NCBI GenBank assembly: GCA_016706865.1
Contig: JADJIS010000003.1
Span: forward strand, 930,001-994,000
Source: Bacteroidota bacterium
Lineage (GTDB): Bacteria > Bacteroidota > Bacteroidia > Chitinophagales > BACL12
Length of the DNA stretch: 64,000 nt
Direction: 5' to 3'
Part shown: positions 1-8,295 of the stretch, one piece after another
Position numbering within the stretch: the first letter of the stretch is position 1
Layout of the letters: the number at the start of each line of letters is the position of its first letter
Program-made: the position numbers and the translations under genes
The notes under the pieces: generated by a model
What the model was told of the DNA's origin: nothing
Seen by the model: the letters and a program-made list of their open reading frames with translations, nothing else
Database searches by the model: none

Positions 1-67
1 TATAATCAAGTTACATAAGATCGGATAAATTTTATCAAGATATTCTTAAACTACTAAACACTTTTTT

Positions 68-844
68 ATGAAAAAAACCATTACACTTTTGCTCCTCAGC
101 TTTGTTTTTGTGTCCACCGCTACCCTGCGCGGCCAGGTGGTTGAAAACGCAATTGAAAACACCCTGTTGAAACCAAACATTGTGAAATTTAACCTTACCG
201 GACCAGTTGTAGGATACTATACCATTGGTTATGAAAGAGTTATAAATCCAAAACAATCTACCGGAATTACTATAAGTGTTGCTCCAAACGTAGATCTTCC
301 ATTTAAAAACACTCTTTTGAACATTTTTGGAGATAATGATGAAGCTGTAACTGCTATTAACAGCACAACTTTCACAAATTTTAGTTTGATGCCCGAATAC
401 CGCTTTTATGTAGGTGTGAAAGGCGCTCCGTTTGGGTTCTATGCAGCATCATTTCTGAAATACACGCGAATGACGCATGAACAGATTTATCAATTTACCT
501 CCGATGCCGGAGTTGTTCATAAACCATTAATTGAAACCACTTTCAACGGATTTGGAGCCGGTGAGTTGATTGGTATACAATGGCAGATCGGTAAATCTTT
601 GACACTGGACTGGTGGATTCTAGGACCTTTTGTTGGTGTTTTAAACGGTGAATCACATGCAATTGACCCAATGGACGATATGGATGCTCAGGAAAAAGCA
701 GATCTGGAAACAGATATTGAAAGTGTGCCTATTCCGGGTTGGAAAATTGATGCTACCGTAGTTGATGATAATATTGATGTAGATCTTGGTGGCTTGTTTT
801 TTGGAACCAGGATATTCGGATTGAATTTGGGTGTTCGTTTTTAA
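68..844 (+). CDS. Small outer-membrane beta-barrel-like protein (DUF3575-like)
   Basis: A 258-aa exported protein of unknown role. Residues 1-22 form a signal peptide (MKK, then a hydrophobic core ending near RGQ). The mature part alternates polar and hydrophobic or aromatic residues as in beta strands (for example VVGYYTIGYERV and FGFYAASFLKYTR). The chain ends in LGVRF, an aromatic terminus typical of outer-membrane barrels. An acidic stretch near residues 198-216 looks like a loop. The family assignment to DUF3575-like Bacteroidota porin-like proteins is inferred from overall pattern, not from a diagnostic motif. A strong hairpin terminator follows 18 bp after the stop, so it ends its transcript here; the neighbour is convergent. 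Confidence 0.7.
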   Translation: MKKTITLLLLSFVFVSTATLRGQVVENAIENTLLKPNIVKFNLTGPVVGYYTIGYERVINPKQSTGITISVAPNVDLPFKNTLLNIFGDNDEAVTAINSTTFTNFSLMPEYRFYVGVKGAPFGFYAASFLKYTRMTHEQIYQFTSDAGVVHKPLIETTFNGFGAGELIGIQWQIGKSLTLDWWILGPFVGVLNGESHAIDPMDDMDAQEKADLETDIESVPIPGWKIDATVVDDNIDVDLGGLFFGTRIFGLNLGVRF

Positions 845-861
845 CAAACTCACTATAAACA

Positions 862-899
862 AAAAAGGGGATCATATTTTTAATATGATCCCCTTTTTT
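862..899. terminator. Bidirectional rho-independent terminator
   Basis: A perfect hairpin with arms reading AAAAAGGGGATCATATT and its complement is bounded by A and T runs. It lies between the convergent genes at 68-844 and 912-2096, so it can stop transcription from both sides. Confidence 0.9.
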
Positions 900-911
900 A
901 TGTTCAGATGG

Positions 912-2096
912 TTAATTTCCCAGCAATTGTTTCATTTCTTCCGCCTTTTCTTTTTGATTTGTTCTTACATATATCTCCTTTAGAGCAAGCATACAATCCG
1001 TATTTTTTGGATCGATCTGATGTCCCTTTTCAAAATATGGAAGTGCCTGCATGTAGAGCTTATTTCTTTCCACAGATAACTTTTGATATTCTGCTTCCTT
1101 CTCCAAAGGCAGCGCATTCATTGTCTTATTGATTTCGATCGCAGTATTGTAATAAAGTGCACCAGCGTTCAAATTGATGTCGAATCTTTCAGGATTCAAT
1201 GCCAAAGCTTTATCGTAAGCTTTAATTGCAGCTTCAAAATGTTGCTGAGCATTCATGGAGTCCAGTTTGATCAATTCACTATTAGTGGTGCCTAATACAA
1301 AGTATAGTTCAGTATTTTTTGGATCCAAACTAATGGCATTCTCCAATTTACTCACCAACACATCTAACTTGTTTTGCGAAAGGTAATAATTGAGTTCAGC
1401 AGTAATGATCTCCGGATCTTTTGGGAAATTTCTTCTACCCTCTTCTAATATCGCCAGCGCATCTGCAGTTCTTCCTGCTTCCAGGTAAATATTCGATAAT
1501 TTTGAATACAGATAGGTCTCACTGTATTTCATTTCTACCAATTTCTGGTAAGCTGCCACTGCTTCTGTGGTTCTGCCGGTTCTTTCCGCCATCAGACCCA
1601 TGTTAAAAATGACACCTGTATCTAAAACTGCCAATGGAAATGCATCTATCTGCAATAAATTAGCTTCATGTGCCTTAGCAAAATTTACGTAAGCAGCTTC
1701 ACTGTCACCGGCACTATATGCAGTTGCACCGCGTGAAAAGTAGAGATTATACGTTGTAAACAGCTCTGCTCCTATGTCGGTTTTGTAATTTTTTACATCC
1801 GGCATATTCAGTGCATTTTTAAACGATTCCAGAGCAACTCCTACCGGATCGGCCACGTTTGAAAATTCCCCTGTGGTATCCATTGCAATTCGATTATAAA
1901 TCTGTCCCCGATAAAACCAGGTTTTTGCCTGACCCATTGTTTTTTCGTTTAAAATAGCCTCATCTATTGCTTCCTTAGCCTTTGCATATTCCTCATTGAA
2001 CAGTGCACTTGATGCTGTTACCACTTTACTGTTTTGGGCGTTTACAACCGTGGTAAACAAAACTGCTATCATAAAAAAACCTGTGAATAGTTTCAT
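912..2096 (-). CDS. Exported tetratricopeptide-repeat protein
   Basis: A 394-aa protein with a signal peptide (residues 1-20, ending VVNAQ). Degenerate TPR helices cover most of the rest. The clearest lie at about residues 165-270 (AYQKLVEMKYSETYLYSKL, then AGRTADALAILEEGRRNFPKDPEI) and 285-390 (FEAAIKAYDKALALNPERFD and ALPYFEKGHQIDPKNTD). TPRs normally scaffold protein-protein contacts, here presumably in the periplasm or on the envelope. The gene starts 35 bp downstream of the gyrA stop on the same strand, so it is probably co-transcribed with gyrA. No enzymatic domain is visible and the partner is unknown. Confidence 0.8.
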   Translation of the reverse strand: MKLFTGFFMIAVLFTTVVNAQNSKVVTASSALFNEEYAKAKEAIDEAILNEKTMGQAKTWFYRGQIYNRIAMDTTGEFSNVADPVGVALESFKNALNMPDVKNYKTDIGAELFTTYNLYFSRGATAYSAGDSEAAYVNFAKAHEANLLQIDAFPLAVLDTGVIFNMGLMAERTGRTTEAVAAYQKLVEMKYSETYLYSKLSNIYLEAGRTADALAILEEGRRNFPKDPEIITAELNYYLSQNKLDVLVSKLENAISLDPKNTELYFVLGTTNSELIKLDSMNAQQHFEAAIKAYDKALALNPERFDINLNAGALYYNTAIEINKTMNALPLEKEAEYQKLSVERNKLYMQALPYFEKGHQIDPKNTDCMLALKEIYVRTNQKEKAEEMKQLLGN

Positions 2097-2131
2097 GTTT
2101 TTAGTAGTTTATTATATTAATTATCAATTGT

Positions 2132-4717
2132 TTATGTTAATTCATCTGTAATATTGGTATCGGTAGATTCACCACCATTTTCGCCTTCGTTACCCTCCTG
2201 ATCGTTTAATGGATCCAAACCATTTTCAATTTCCCCTACTTCTTCTTCCGGGTCCTTTTGAATTCTTGTTACGGAAGCAATGCGGTCGCCATCTCTTAAA
2301 TTTATCAGCCTCACTCCTTGCGTTGCTCTACCCATTACTCTCAGCTCATCAATTCCCATTCTGATCGCAAGTCCGGATTCACAAATTATCATTAGGTCAT
2401 CTTCATTGGTAACATCCTTTATTGTGATCAGATTACCAGTTTTCGGAGTGATCTTTAATGTTGTTACACCCTTTCCTCCTCTGTTGGTGATACGATATTC
2501 CTGTTCACCTGTATCAAGATCTACCAACTGACTTCTTTTTCCGTAACCATTCTCACTCACCACAAGAACTGATTTTTCTTCATCGCCCTTTTCAACAGTT
2601 ATCATGCCAACTACTTCATCGTTTTTACCGGCAAGCACTATTCCCCTTACGCCAGTAGCACTTCGACCCATTGGACGCACCTTCTCTTCCGGGAAACGAA
2701 TTGCTCGTCCGCTCTTAACGGCAAGCATGATCTCGCAATTTCCATTGGTTAAACGAACTTCCAGTAATTCATCGTCATCGTTGATATTGATAGCGACAAT
2801 TCCATTTGCTCTCGGGCGACTAAATGATTCTACGGTAGTCTTTTTAATTGTACCTTTTTTAGTACAGAATACCAGATAATGAGAATTTATAAATGCTTCA
2901 TCCTCAAGATCATGTATATCGATATATGCCATAACCTTATCGTCAGCCGGCAATGAAATTAAGTTTTGAATCGCTCTTCCTTTTGAAGTTCTGCTTCCTT
3001 CCGGAATTTGATAAACCGGCAACCAGAAACAGCGTCCTTGCTGCGTAAAGAACAACATGGTATCGTGTGTGGAAGCTATGAGAAGATGTTCAATAAAATC
3101 TTCCTCCCTCGACGCACTTCCCTTCGCTCCTCTTCCACCGCGACCTTGTTTGCGATATTCGGTCAATGCAGTGCGTTTTACGTATCCTAAATGTGAAATG
3201 GTGATCGCCACATCTTCTTCTTCAATCAGGTCTTCTATGCTCATCTCCCCTTCATTTGCAACAATATTGGTTCTGCGTGCATCACCATATTTGGCCTTAA
3301 CTTCTAAGGTTTCATCAATAATGATCTGAAAACGCATTTCCTCATTGCTTAATATTTCTTTCAAACGGCCGATCAAAGCCATTATCTCGTTGTATTCCTC
3401 GCGTATTTTGTCTCTTTCTAATCCTGTTAAACGCTGTAAACGCATTTCCAGAATTGCCTTCGCCTGAATTTCACTCAATGCAAAATTGGTAACTAAACCT
3501 TCTTTAGCCTCATCCGGAGTTTTAGAACCGCGAATCAATGCAATAACCTGGTCCAAATGATCGAGAGCAATGAGCAAACCTTCTAATATATGTGCTCTTT
3601 CTTCAGCTTTACGAAGATCGTATTGAGTTCTTTTTACAATAACTTCATGTCTGAACTCCACAAAATTGGAGATCAATTGTTTCAGATTAACCAGTTTTGG
3701 TCTGCCATGAACCAAACAGATATTATTCACACCATAAGACGACTGAAGCGGAGTGTATTTGTATAATTGATTGAGCACCACACTTGCAACAGCATCTTTC
3801 TTAACTTCCACTACAACACGCAATCCATCACGATCGGAATAGTCGTTTGCGTCAGAAATTCCCTCAATTTTTTTCTCATGAACAAGTTCAGAGATTTTGG
3901 TGATGAGCAATGCTTTATTCACCTGAAATGGTAATTCAGTGATCACAATATGTTCTCTGCCATTGGGCATAGATTCAATATTTGCAACACCTCTCACCAC
4001 GATCTTTCCTCTTCCTGTCTCAAAACTTTCGCGAATTCCTTCAATTCCGTAAATGGTGGAACCTGTTGGGAAATCCGGTCCTTTGATGAATTGCATGAGT
4101 TCAGGAATGCTTATTTCCTTGTTTTTTATGTATTCGACAATACCATCACAAACCTCTGAAAGGTTATGAGGAAGGATATTTGTCGCCATACCTACAGCAA
4201 TTCCTGAAGATCCATTCATTAAAAGATTTGGAATCTTAGAAGGAAGAACAGTAGGTTCTTCAAGTGTATCATCAAAATTCGGCGAAAAATCCACCGTTTC
4301 TTTTTCTATATCCGCTAAAATTTCATGCGTAATTTTCTGAAATCTCGCCTCAGTATAACGCATTGCTGCGGGACTGTCACCATCAATGGAACCAAAGTTT
4401 CCCTGGCCATCTATGAGCGTGTAACGCATACTCCATTCCTGCGCCATACGAACCATGGCATCATAAACGGAAGTGTCACCATGCGGGTGATACTTACCTA
4501 GCACCTCTCCCACTATTCTCGCCGATTTTTTATAGGGTTTGTTGTAGTCCATTCCCAGATCGTGCATACCGTATAAAACCCTTCTGTGCACGGGTTTCAG
4601 ACCATCTCTTACGTCGGGAATAGCACGTGCCACAATTACCGACATGGAATAGTCGATATACGCGGTTTTCATTTCATCTTCAATATTGATCGGTATTATT
4701 TTTTCGCCTTCAGCCAT
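2132..4717 (-). CDS. gyrA: DNA gyrase subunit A
   Basis: This is the 861-aa A subunit of DNA gyrase, the type IIA topoisomerase that introduces negative supercoils with GyrB. The breakage-reunion domain occupies about residues 1-500. The catalytic tyrosine is Y121 in AAMRYTEARF. The quinolone-resistance region reads HPHGDTSVYD, with T82 at the E. coli Ser83 position and D86 at the Asp87 position. The C-terminal beta-pinwheel domain follows, with a GyrA box reading QGRGGRG instead of the enterobacterial QRRGGKG. The last 35 residues or so form an acidic, low-complexity tail. The start at 4717 gives the conserved N-terminus (IIPINIEDEMKTAYIDYSM) and has a TAnnTTTG box upstream. Confidence 0.98.
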   Translation of the reverse strand: MAEGEKIIPINIEDEMKTAYIDYSMSVIVARAIPDVRDGLKPVHRRVLYGMHDLGMDYNKPYKKSARIVGEVLGKYHPHGDTSVYDAMVRMAQEWSMRYTLIDGQGNFGSIDGDSPAAMRYTEARFQKITHEILADIEKETVDFSPNFDDTLEEPTVLPSKIPNLLMNGSSGIAVGMATNILPHNLSEVCDGIVEYIKNKEISIPELMQFIKGPDFPTGSTIYGIEGIRESFETGRGKIVVRGVANIESMPNGREHIVITELPFQVNKALLITKISELVHEKKIEGISDANDYSDRDGLRVVVEVKKDAVASVVLNQLYKYTPLQSSYGVNNICLVHGRPKLVNLKQLISNFVEFRHEVIVKRTQYDLRKAEERAHILEGLLIALDHLDQVIALIRGSKTPDEAKEGLVTNFALSEIQAKAILEMRLQRLTGLERDKIREEYNEIMALIGRLKEILSNEEMRFQIIIDETLEVKAKYGDARRTNIVANEGEMSIEDLIEEEDVAITISHLGYVKRTALTEYRKQGRGGRGAKGSASREEDFIEHLLIASTHDTMLFFTQQGRCFWLPVYQIPEGSRTSKGRAIQNLISLPADDKVMAYIDIHDLEDEAFINSHYLVFCTKKGTIKKTTVESFSRPRANGIVAININDDDELLEVRLTNGNCEIMLAVKSGRAIRFPEEKVRPMGRSATGVRGIVLAGKNDEVVGMITVEKGDEEKSVLVVSENGYGKRSQLVDLDTGEQEYRITNRGGKGVTTLKITPKTGNLITIKDVTNEDDLMIICESGLAIRMGIDELRVMGRATQGVRLINLRDGDRIASVTRIQKDPEEEVGEIENGLDPLNDQEGNEGENGGESTDTNITDELT

Positions 4718-4758
4718 ATCTTTTTTCTTCTAGGTAGAGTATATTTTTTTACTTCCTG

Positions 4759-4766
4759 CAAAGGTA
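4759..4766 (-). promoter_or_regulatory. Putative -7 box (TACCTTTG) of gyrA
   Basis: On the minus strand this reads TACCTTTG, a full match to the Bacteroidota -7 consensus TAnnTTTG, 41 bp upstream of the gyrA ATG. A TTG lies 14 bp further upstream; this spacing is shorter than usual for the -33 element. Confidence 0.55.
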
Positions 4767-4892
4767 ACGAAATCACCTGTCAATACACAGTTTCACGAGG
4801 TCAATTATTGTCAAGTTTTCAACATCTTTTGACCAATAATTTATAAGTGGAAAAGGAAGATGATGCGATAGAAATTTCACTATCATTTTGTT

Positions 4893-4900
4893 TAAATTTG
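4893..4900 (+). promoter_or_regulatory. Putative -7 box (TAAATTTG) of the S74/T9SS gene
   Basis: TAAATTTG matches TAnnTTTG and ends 19 bp before the ATG at 4920. With the gyrA box at 4759-4766 it makes the 202-bp gap a divergent promoter region. Confidence 0.5.
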
Positions 4901-4919
4901 GCGCAATAAAACTTTAATT

Positions 4920-5867
4920 ATGAAAAAATACATATTCATCGCTCTTGTTATGTCACAAATCCTTTTCTTATTTGACGCTACGAAACTCCAAGCCCAAACA
5001 AATACCTTTCCCACAACTGGAAGTGCCGGAATCGGAACGCTTTCACCAAATGTTTCCTCTGCTTTGGATATTGTTTCAACATCTAAAGGTATTTTGATAC
5101 CCCGAATGACAAAAGCGCAGCGAAATGCAATTGCCTCTCCTACGACAGGTTTGTTAATATATCAAACGAACAGCGCTCCCGGCTTTTATTACTACAGAGG
5201 CACACAATGGGTATCAATTTCCTACAATTCAACAGGTTGGAATCTAACTGGAAATGCTGATACCGACACCTCCCTAAATTTTGTTGGAACAACTGACGGA
5301 AAACCTTTGCGATTTAAAGTAAATGGCAGACCATCGGGAATTATTGATATGACCGCCGCATGCACGAGTTTGGGTTTTGAAAGTTTGTTGAATAATGATG
5401 TTCATTATAATTCAGCATTTGGATATAGAGCTCTTTATAGTAATACCAATGGCGATGATAATTTTGCTGCCGGAGTTATGGCAATGTATAGCAATACCAG
5501 CGGTTACAGAAATGTTGCTGTAGGCAATTATGCATTGCAATCTAACACTACTGCTAGAAATAATACTGCAATTGGTTATTATTCCATGAGCAGCAGTACT
5601 ACAGGCGGATTTAATACCGCGGTTGGTTATGGAACCTTGCAAGCAAATACGGATGGTGTTGAAAATACTGCTATTGGAATTGATGTGCTTTCTTCAAATA
5701 CTTTGGGAACTTCCAACGCAGCGGTGGGGGCTTCTTCCATGCAGGAAAATACAACGGGTTATGAAAATTCAGCCTTAGGGTATGAATCTCTTTTTTATAA
5801 CACAAACCGGTATACAAAATACTTCTTGTGGTGGTGCATCTATGTATTTCAATACGACCGGAAGTAA
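4920..5867 (+). CDS. Secreted YadA-head-like repeat protein, N-terminal part (frameshifted gene)
   Basis: This is the first part of one gene that continues in another frame to 6888. Residues 1-26 are a signal peptide ending LQAQ. Residues 30-110 resemble the N-terminus of Bacteroidota surface proteins of this type (GIGTLSPNVSSALDIVSTSKGILIPRMTKAQRNAI). From about residue 155 there are short repeats of the form NTxGxxNxAxGxxxLxxNTTG, like the beta-roll head repeats of trimeric autotransporters and phage tail spikes. The true frame is lost at the AAA at 5804-5806: removing one A restores NTTGIQNTSCGGA, and the restored gene (4920-6888) encodes about 655 aa. The last 20 or so residues of this fragment (RYTKYFLWWCIYVF...) are out-of-frame translation. 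Confidence 0.8.
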   Translation: MKKYIFIALVMSQILFLFDATKLQAQTNTFPTTGSAGIGTLSPNVSSALDIVSTSKGILIPRMTKAQRNAIASPTTGLLIYQTNSAPGFYYYRGTQWVSISYNSTGWNLTGNADTDTSLNFVGTTDGKPLRFKVNGRPSGIIDMTAACTSLGFESLLNNDVHYNSAFGYRALYSNTNGDDNFAAGVMAMYSNTSGYRNVAVGNYALQSNTTARNNTAIGYYSMSSSTTGGFNTAVGYGTLQANTDGVENTAIGIDVLSSNTLGTSNAAVGASSMQENTTGYENSALGYESLFYNTNRYTKYFLWWCIYVFQYDRK

Positions 5868-6888
5868 AAATACCGGTGCCGGATACACGGTAATGCGGTA
5901 CAATACAACGGGTTATGAAAATACAGCGATGGGAAATATAGCATTGTATAACAATACAACAGGTGGCCAAAATGCGGCTTTCGGATATAATGCAGGTGGA
6001 TACAACGATGCAAATACGTATTGCACATTTATTGGATATGATGCAAACCAATCGGTAACAACAGATTTTACAAATAGCACAGCTATTGGAAATGGAAGTA
6101 GAATAACATCGAGCAATCAAATTCGAATTGGAAATCCATTCATCAACAGCATCGGAGGTTTCCAAAATTGGAGCAATATTTCTGACGGACGATATAAAAA
6201 AGATGTACAGGAAACAGTGATGGGATTAGAATTCATAAATAAATTAAGACCTGTTGTTTATCATTTGGATATGAAAGGATTAAGTACTTTTTTTAATTAT
6301 GCCGACAGCAGCATTGACAAAAATGCTATGGTTGAAAAGGAAAAAATACTTTATTCCGGATTCATTGCACAAGAGGTTGAAGCAGCTGCAGCGGAAGTGA
6401 ATTACAATTTCAGCGGTGTTGATGCACCAAAAAACGAAAATGATCTGTATGGCTTACGTTATGCAGAATTCGTGGTTCCACTTGTAAAATCTGTGCAGGA
6501 ATTATCTGCAGAAAATGAAGCTTTAAAATCACAAAATGAATATCTGCAAAATCAAATTGACAATTTAAACCGTGCTGTTTTTGGAAGTGAAAGTAATAAT
6601 TCAAATAAAAAAATAAATTCACCTGAATCAAATTCTCTGGGATTAAATATTCCAAATCCTTTTGATAACAGCACCATAATTCCATTTCAAATTTCTGCTG
6701 ATTGTATCAGTGCAACAATAATAATTGCGGAATCGGCAACAGGTAAAATAATAAGTTCTATTCCAGTTTCTTGTAGTGAAAAACAAATTTCTGTAGATGC
6801 TAAATTAATGTCAGCAGGAAATTATATTTATTCTCTATTTGTGGACGGAAAATTGGTGGATGTGAAAAATATGGTGGTGGTGAAGTAG
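5782..6888 (+). CDS. Secreted repeat protein, C-terminal part: peptidase S74 domain plus T9SS tail
   Basis: This continues the gene starting at 4920; the genuine frame is entered at about 5807, so the first few residues here are not real. Beta-roll repeats continue to about 6130. The peptidase S74 (endosialidase chaperone) domain follows: SDGRYKKDV near 6181 holds the conserved self-cleavage Ser (about residue 421 of the restored protein), and GFIAQEVE and LRYAEFVVPLVKSVQEL are typical. A coiled coil follows (ENEALKSQNEYLQNQIDNLN). The end is a T9SS type A sorting domain (LGLNIPNPFDNSTIIPF ... AGNYIYSLFVDGKLV). In the families known, S74 domains trimerise and release themselves from tail-spike-like proteins. 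No phage genes lie nearby, and the T9SS tail points to a cell-surface role. Confidence 0.8.
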   Translation: MNLFFITQTGIQNTSCGGASMYFNTTGSKNTGAGYTVMRYNTTGYENTAMGNIALYNNTTGGQNAAFGYNAGGYNDANTYCTFIGYDANQSVTTDFTNSTAIGNGSRITSSNQIRIGNPFINSIGGFQNWSNISDGRYKKDVQETVMGLEFINKLRPVVYHLDMKGLSTFFNYADSSIDKNAMVEKEKILYSGFIAQEVEAAAAEVNYNFSGVDAPKNENDLYGLRYAEFVVPLVKSVQELSAENEALKSQNEYLQNQIDNLNRAVFGSESNNSNKKINSPESNSLGLNIPNPFDNSTIIPFQISADCISATIIIAESATGKIISSIPVSCSEKQISVDAKLMSAGNYIYSLFVDGKLVDVKNMVVVK

Positions 6889-6939
6889 TTATTTTAACCA
6901 ACCTGGAGATTTCAGGATTTTTCTGTACTTAAACAAAAC

Positions 6940-6969
6940 AGGGGTGCTCACTTTCGTGAAACAACCCCT
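6940..6969. other. Imperfect hairpin downstream of the S74/T9SS gene
   Basis: The arms AGGGGT and ACCCCT enclose a second stem TCAC/GTGA. It begins 52 bp after the stop at 6888. No T-run follows, so it is a weak candidate for a terminator or RNA 3' end. The rest of 6889-7088 shows no gene. Confidence 0.35.
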
Positions 6970-7088
6970 GATCCCCATGAAAACACACAACTATATAACG
7001 GAGCTGTGCCGAATTAGTTTGCTATAGCAACGTTAAATTTAGTTAATTTTTAGGTGTGTAGATTTTACACTAAGGTTTCGATCCCGTG

Positions 7089-7123
7089 AGTGAGGCTCGC
7101 ACTTTTTCAGTGGGGGTCTCACT
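7089..7123. repeat. Diverged REP-like palindrome
   Basis: The outer arms AGTGAGGCTC and GGGTCTCACT match, in inverted orientation, the arms of the hairpin repeated three times at 12584-12787. The interior differs. It sits at the edge of the heptamer-repeat field. Confidence 0.55.
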
Positions 7124-7125
7124 TG

Positions 7126-7327
7126 GGTGAGTGGTGAGTGGGGAGGATGTTCCGATTGAAGGTTTACGATCGCATCATAAAATGAGTAATGAGTTATGAG
7201 AAATGAGGGTACTCCTCGTAAGCCGAATGCATTTACTCCTGACTAATGACTATTGATTGAAAGTGGTGAGTAGTGAGTGGTGAGTAAGTTCCTCGTTTGC
7301 CTAATGTATTTACTCCTGACTAATGAC
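7126..7327. repeat. Heptamer-repeat field, left of the IS remnant
   Basis: Degenerate tandem 7-mers are visible. GGTGAGT occurs twice at 7126-7139. ATGAGTA-type units occur four times at 7182-7209. TGACTAA-type units occur three times at 7240-7260. GTGGTGA/GTAGTGA units run from 7263 to 7288, and TGACTAATGAC ends at 7327. The modules are joined by conserved linkers such as CCGAATGCATTTACTCC. The same modular order recurs at 8417-8560 and 19228-19906. No coding sequence is evident. Confidence 0.85.
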
Positions 7328-8209
7328 CACAGGTCAGCGTACAAATTTCCTCCGCACTTAGGTCAGGGATATTCGTTATAAAACGCAACACTTCACCGGT
7401 TTTATTTTGTATTGTGTGGATGCATCTAAATGGTATTTCTGTTTTCCCATTTCTTTTAAATAAATGAACCCAACAATCTGATTCGATGGTCAGTTTTTCT
7501 GTTATAATTTTTTCCTTGATAAAATTTTCACTTATAATTTCAAGGTTACTATTGGCAAACAACAGAGTGACAAATGGTATCTTTTTTTTAGAAAGTTCTT
7601 CAAAGGTATTTCGGCCAGAAACACCTTTATCAAAGACTCTTACCGCATTTTCATTCGACGGTTGGTGCTCCAGAACCGCTGCTCGAAGTGCAGTATTTTC
7701 CGGAACAGGTATGGAACCACTATAGACATCTGCACTAATGGGTATTTCCGAAAAACCAATTGTAAATTTTAACTGGTTTAAATAGGCAGCAGCACTACCC
7801 TTTATTACATAACCACATTTTAATAACTTTCCGGATGCAGTTATAATTGTTGAATCAAACCGTAATAATTTCGAATGTTCTTCGCCAATAATTGATCCAT
7901 ATAATTCAACACATTTATTAAATAATTTTTCAAAATATCGATAGTCCATTGTCTTTATACGTTCACTGATCGAACTGTAACGTATACTCGATTTCGTTCC
8001 TTCCTGATTCAAAACATTGAATGCCAATGTTTCATAGGCAGACTCCATGCCTCGTAAACTATTGTCCTTATTACTTACAATACTATAGATCAGAAGTTTA
8101 AAAGAATCTCGCCTTGTAATTTTTTAGAATATTTATTGACCCCGGTCTCAAGGGCCAGTTCTTCTAATAAAGAGTCTGGTAGCACCTTTAATATGTCGCC
8201 AATAAACAT
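7320..8209 (-). pseudogene. IS4-family DDE transposase, frameshifted and C-terminally truncated
   Basis: Translation from the ATG at 8209 gives MFIGDILKVLPDSLLEEL. It stops after 38 codons because the A-run at 8100-8103 (a T-run in the gene) is one base short. Restoring it joins to KLLIYSIVSNKDNSLRGMES and the open frame that runs to 7320. Motifs of the DDE_Tnp_1 fold are present: LRFDSTIITASG with the first Asp, and VRVFDKGVSGRNTF with the second. The conserved ITNIPDLSAEEI is followed at once by LTCGH and a stop lying in the flanking repeat. The expected YR.RW.IE.fF region with the catalytic Glu is therefore missing. The gene cannot make an active transposase. Confidence 0.85.
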
Positions 8210-8295
8210 ATTTCAAAAATCTAACATAACTAGCTGATGTACAAGTAGTTTGTACACAAAGGGAATGTTGATTCAGTTTCTTCCGAACACCTGTG
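7328..8295. mobile_element. IS4-like insertion sequence, deletion derivative, with TIR and TSD
   Basis: A 968-bp element begins CACAGGT and ends ACCTGTG, a 7-bp terminal inverted repeat. It is flanked directly by the 10-bp repeat GACTAATGAC (7318-7327 and 8296-8305). Removing the element and one copy of the repeat recreates the module ACTCCTGACTAATGACTATTGAC seen elsewhere in the window, so this is a real insertion into heptamer DNA. The transposase inside lacks its C-terminus and has a frameshift, so the copy is defective. A 7-bp inverted repeat, TGTACAA/TTGTACA, lies at 8238-8256 ahead of the transposase start. Confidence 0.8.

Noticed and set aside
5412..6165. Minus-strand open frames inside the S74 gene
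   Set aside because: They mirror the regular codon pattern of the NTTG repeats on the plus strand and have no start signals or family resemblance.
4920..6888. Prophage tail fibre because of the S74 and beta-roll domains
   Set aside because: No phage structural, lysis or integrase genes are nearby, the neighbour is gyrA, and the protein has a signal peptide and a T9SS tail.
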